A stretch of DNA of 15,733 nt from positions 1 through 15,733 of the forward strand of contig CAJUFB010000086.1 of NCBI GenBank assembly GCA_910585805.1, given 5' to 3'. Positions 14,513-15,733 of this stretch are shown in pieces. The translations under genes were made by a program, and so were the position numbers. The stretch is from an uncultured Acetatifactor sp. Lineage in GTDB: Bacteria > Bacillota > Clostridia > Lachnospirales > Lachnospiraceae. A model generated the notes under the pieces. It was not told the DNA's origin, searched no databases, and saw only the letters and a program-made list of their open reading frames with translations. Position 1 is the first letter of the stretch; every line of letters begins with the position of its first letter.

Positions 14513-15217
14513 GTGAAAAAATTTCGTACTTTACTATGCCTTATTGCGATTGTTTTTTCCATGGCGGCGTGCGGAAAGAATGATGCACAGGTGAGGGGTT
14601 CGCTATCTGAAGCGGAATCTTCCGTGGCAGAAAGTGCATCACAGTTTGATAGCATTAAAGGATTAGAGAATGTAGATGTATCATCCGCCGATATGGATTC
14701 CACAGAAACTGTATCAGAAACTATGACGGAGAGCGCCGGATCTGATGAAGCAGAAGGCATGACCGAATCAGCAGTTATGAGTGAGACGGAAATTATGCCG
14801 GAAACGGAGCCTGGTGAAACGGCTGGTACGGAAACAGATATTCAGAATAATACGGAGGAAAATGAAGTGACAAATATGAATGTGCAGGTTGCGGATGTGG
14901 TATTTTCAGCGACACTGGAAGAGAATGAAGCCGTGTCTGCTTTGGTGAAAATGATGCGGGAGAGTCCTGTAGTGATCCAGATGAGTGACTATTCCGGCTT
15001 TGAAAAGGTAGGCCCTCTGGGAACAAGCCTTCCCGCCAACAATAGCCAGACCACAACACAGGCCGGGGATATCGTCTTATACAACGGGAACCAGATTGTT
15101 ATTTTTTACGGCTCCAATTCCTGGAGCTACACAAGACTGGGGCATATTGACGATTTGACCGGTTGGGAGGAAGCCCTGGGAAGCGGAGATGTAACGGTGA
15201 CTTTCTCTTTGGAATAA
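14513..15217 (+). CDS. Cyclophilin-like fold lipoprotein (copy 3)
   Basis: A 234-residue predicted lipoprotein starting at GTG 14513, with GAGGAG about nine bases upstream. Seen: a basic N-terminus, a hydrophobic core, a lipobox-like MAAC with Cys20, and a long Glu/Ser/Thr-rich linker (about 21-120) with repeated ESA, SET and ETE elements. The C-terminal cyclophilin-like domain follows from about residue 121: VVFSATLEENEAVSALV, SDYSGFEKVGPLG, AGDIVLYNGNQIVIFYG and TRLGHIDD. This copy retains the domain pattern most clearly of the three. It is likely co-transcribed with LysE. The protein would be tethered outside the membrane by its acidic linker. Its binding partner or ligand is unknown. Confidence 0.85.
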   Translation: MKKFRTLLCLIAIVFSMAACGKNDAQVRGSLSEAESSVAESASQFDSIKGLENVDVSSADMDSTETVSETMTESAGSDEAEGMTESAVMSETEIMPETEPGETAGTETDIQNNTEENEVTNMNVQVADVVFSATLEENEAVSALVKMMRESPVVIQMSDYSGFEKVGPLGTSLPANNSQTTTQAGDIVLYNGNQIVIFYGSNSWSYTRLGHIDDLTGWEEALGSGDVTVTFSLE

Positions 15218-15224
15218 GGTTGTT

Positions 15225-15400
15225 TGCGGATGAAAACGATACCGTCCGTTCAGCACGCACCATTCGCAAAACCGCGCTTTCAGCGCTCCTTCGCTGCTAA
15301 TGCAGCTTCTTTTGCTCATTAACAGGTGCTCCCTCAGAACACAGAGTATCTGTCAAATTCGTGCAAGCACGATTTTCCATCTCTCTGTGTTCTGGCTGAA
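15225..15400. repeat. Structured intergenic element, candidate dispersed repeat
   Basis: This gene-free stretch contains stacked inverted repeats. cagaacacagag (15335-15346) pairs perfectly with 15383-15394 and encloses an inner stem aaattcgtgc (15355-15364) with gcacgatttt (15367-15376), one mismatch. To the left are gcgct/agcgc (15274-15286) and gctgc/gcagc (15293-15306). On the minus strand it also contains a 27-codon ORF (15380 down to 15297, starting MENRACTNL), which I take as incidental. From memory this resembles a repeat seen between genes in Lachnospiraceae, which I cannot verify. No S-box or T-box consensus was seen before the downstream PLP-enzyme gene. Confidence 0.5.
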
Positions 15401-15440
15401 CTACTGACGGAAAATTTAGCAGAAAATATGGAGGTGCAGT

Positions 15441-15716
15441 ATGTCTTACGATTTTGATAAACCTGTCAACAGAAGAGATACCCATTCGATGAAATGGGAT
15501 GTAAAAGAGCATGAGCTTCCTATGTGGGTGGCAGACATGGATTTCCAGACAGCGCCGGAGATTCAGGCGGCAATTCAGGAAAGGGCGGCCCATGGTGTAT
15601 TTGGTTATTCTGTGGTGCCGGAAGAATGGTATCAGGCTTATATGGGCTGGTGGGAGCGCAGGCATGGTTTTTCTATGGAAACCCTAAAGTCGGATTATAA
15701 GTACTCAAAACGATAA
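15441..15716 (+). pseudogene. MalY/PatB-family PLP aminotransferase/C-S lyase, truncated N-terminal fragment
   Basis: ATG 15441 has GGAGG six bases upstream and opens a normal MalY/PatB N-terminus: DFDKPVNRRDTHSMKWD, LPMWVADMDF (strongly conserved substrate-region motif), VFGYSVVPEEWYQA and WWERRHGF. Family enzymes are about 390 residues and act as cystathionine beta-lyase or related aminotransferases using a lysine-bound PLP. Here similarity stops near residue 80, and the frame runs through a foreign tail (TLKSDYKYSKR) to TAA at 15714-15716. The PLP lysine and most of the fold are missing. The break near 15678 looks like an insertion or recombination joint; only 17 bases remain in the window, so the inserted DNA cannot be named. 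Confidence 0.8.
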
Positions 15717-15733
15717 AACCCAATATGCAGGCA

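Noticed and set aside
15218..15440. Possible SAM (S-box) or T-box riboswitch before the sulfur-metabolism type gene
   Set aside because: No S-box core or T-box consensus sequence could be found; the stems present do not match either architecture.
15297..15665. Minus-strand open frame over the PatB fragment
   Set aside because: It is antisense to a well-recognised MalY/PatB N-terminus and runs on into the structured element; no family recognised.

Overview
The window looks like accessory chromosomal DNA from a gut-type Clostridia, most likely Lachnospiraceae. The grounds are strong AGGAGG-type ribosome sites, occasional GTG and TTG starts, Gram-positive lipoprotein signal peptides, and families typical of that group (DUF3737, cyclophilin-like lipoproteins, PaaK-like ligases, FtsX-type ABC permeases, MATE and LysE exporters). 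This assignment is inferred from gene content only. Every recognisable gene is on the + strand. I saw no rRNA, tRNA, CRISPR array, transposase or prophage gene.

Layout. (1) 1-2762: a membrane-anchored choloylglycine-hydrolase-like Ntn hydrolase with an unclear 5' end, an alpha/beta hydrolase, and a cyclophilin-like lipoprotein, with a perfect 15-bp palindrome before the last. (2) 2763-3110: AT-rich gap with a long stem-loop and one copy of a 38-bp exact repeat. (3) 3111-8918: a probable operon with a second Ntn hydrolase (now a lipoprotein), a PaaK-like adenylate-forming ligase, an ABC ATPase and an FtsX-type permease. Two adjacent strong hairpins lie between the ATPase and the permease. (4) 9029-12179: a second cyclophilin-like lipoprotein, a DUF3737 beta-helix protein and a MATE exporter. 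(5) 12180-13016: decayed DNA with an alpha/beta-hydrolase remnant carrying two frameshifts, a good candidate promoter, a 27-codon ORF and the second copy of the 38-bp repeat. (6) 13017-15217: a second DUF3737 protein, a LysE-family exporter translationally coupled to it, and a third cyclophilin-like lipoprotein. (7) 15218-15733: a structured intergenic element, then the first quarter of a MalY/PatB-type PLP enzyme that ends abruptly after about 80 recognisable residues.

The main theme is repetition of a few families: two Ntn hydrolases, three cyclophilin-like lipoproteins, two DUF3737 proteins, two alpha/beta hydrolases (one dead) and three export systems. The region appears to have grown by duplication and rearrangement, with broken genes and repeat scars at the joints. 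The most suggestive unit is the surface acylase, acyl- or aryl-acid ligase and ABC exporter set at 3111-8918. Its architecture would suit handling of an N-acylated or aryl-amide small molecule at the cell surface. No substrate can be read from the sequence, so that is a hypothesis only.
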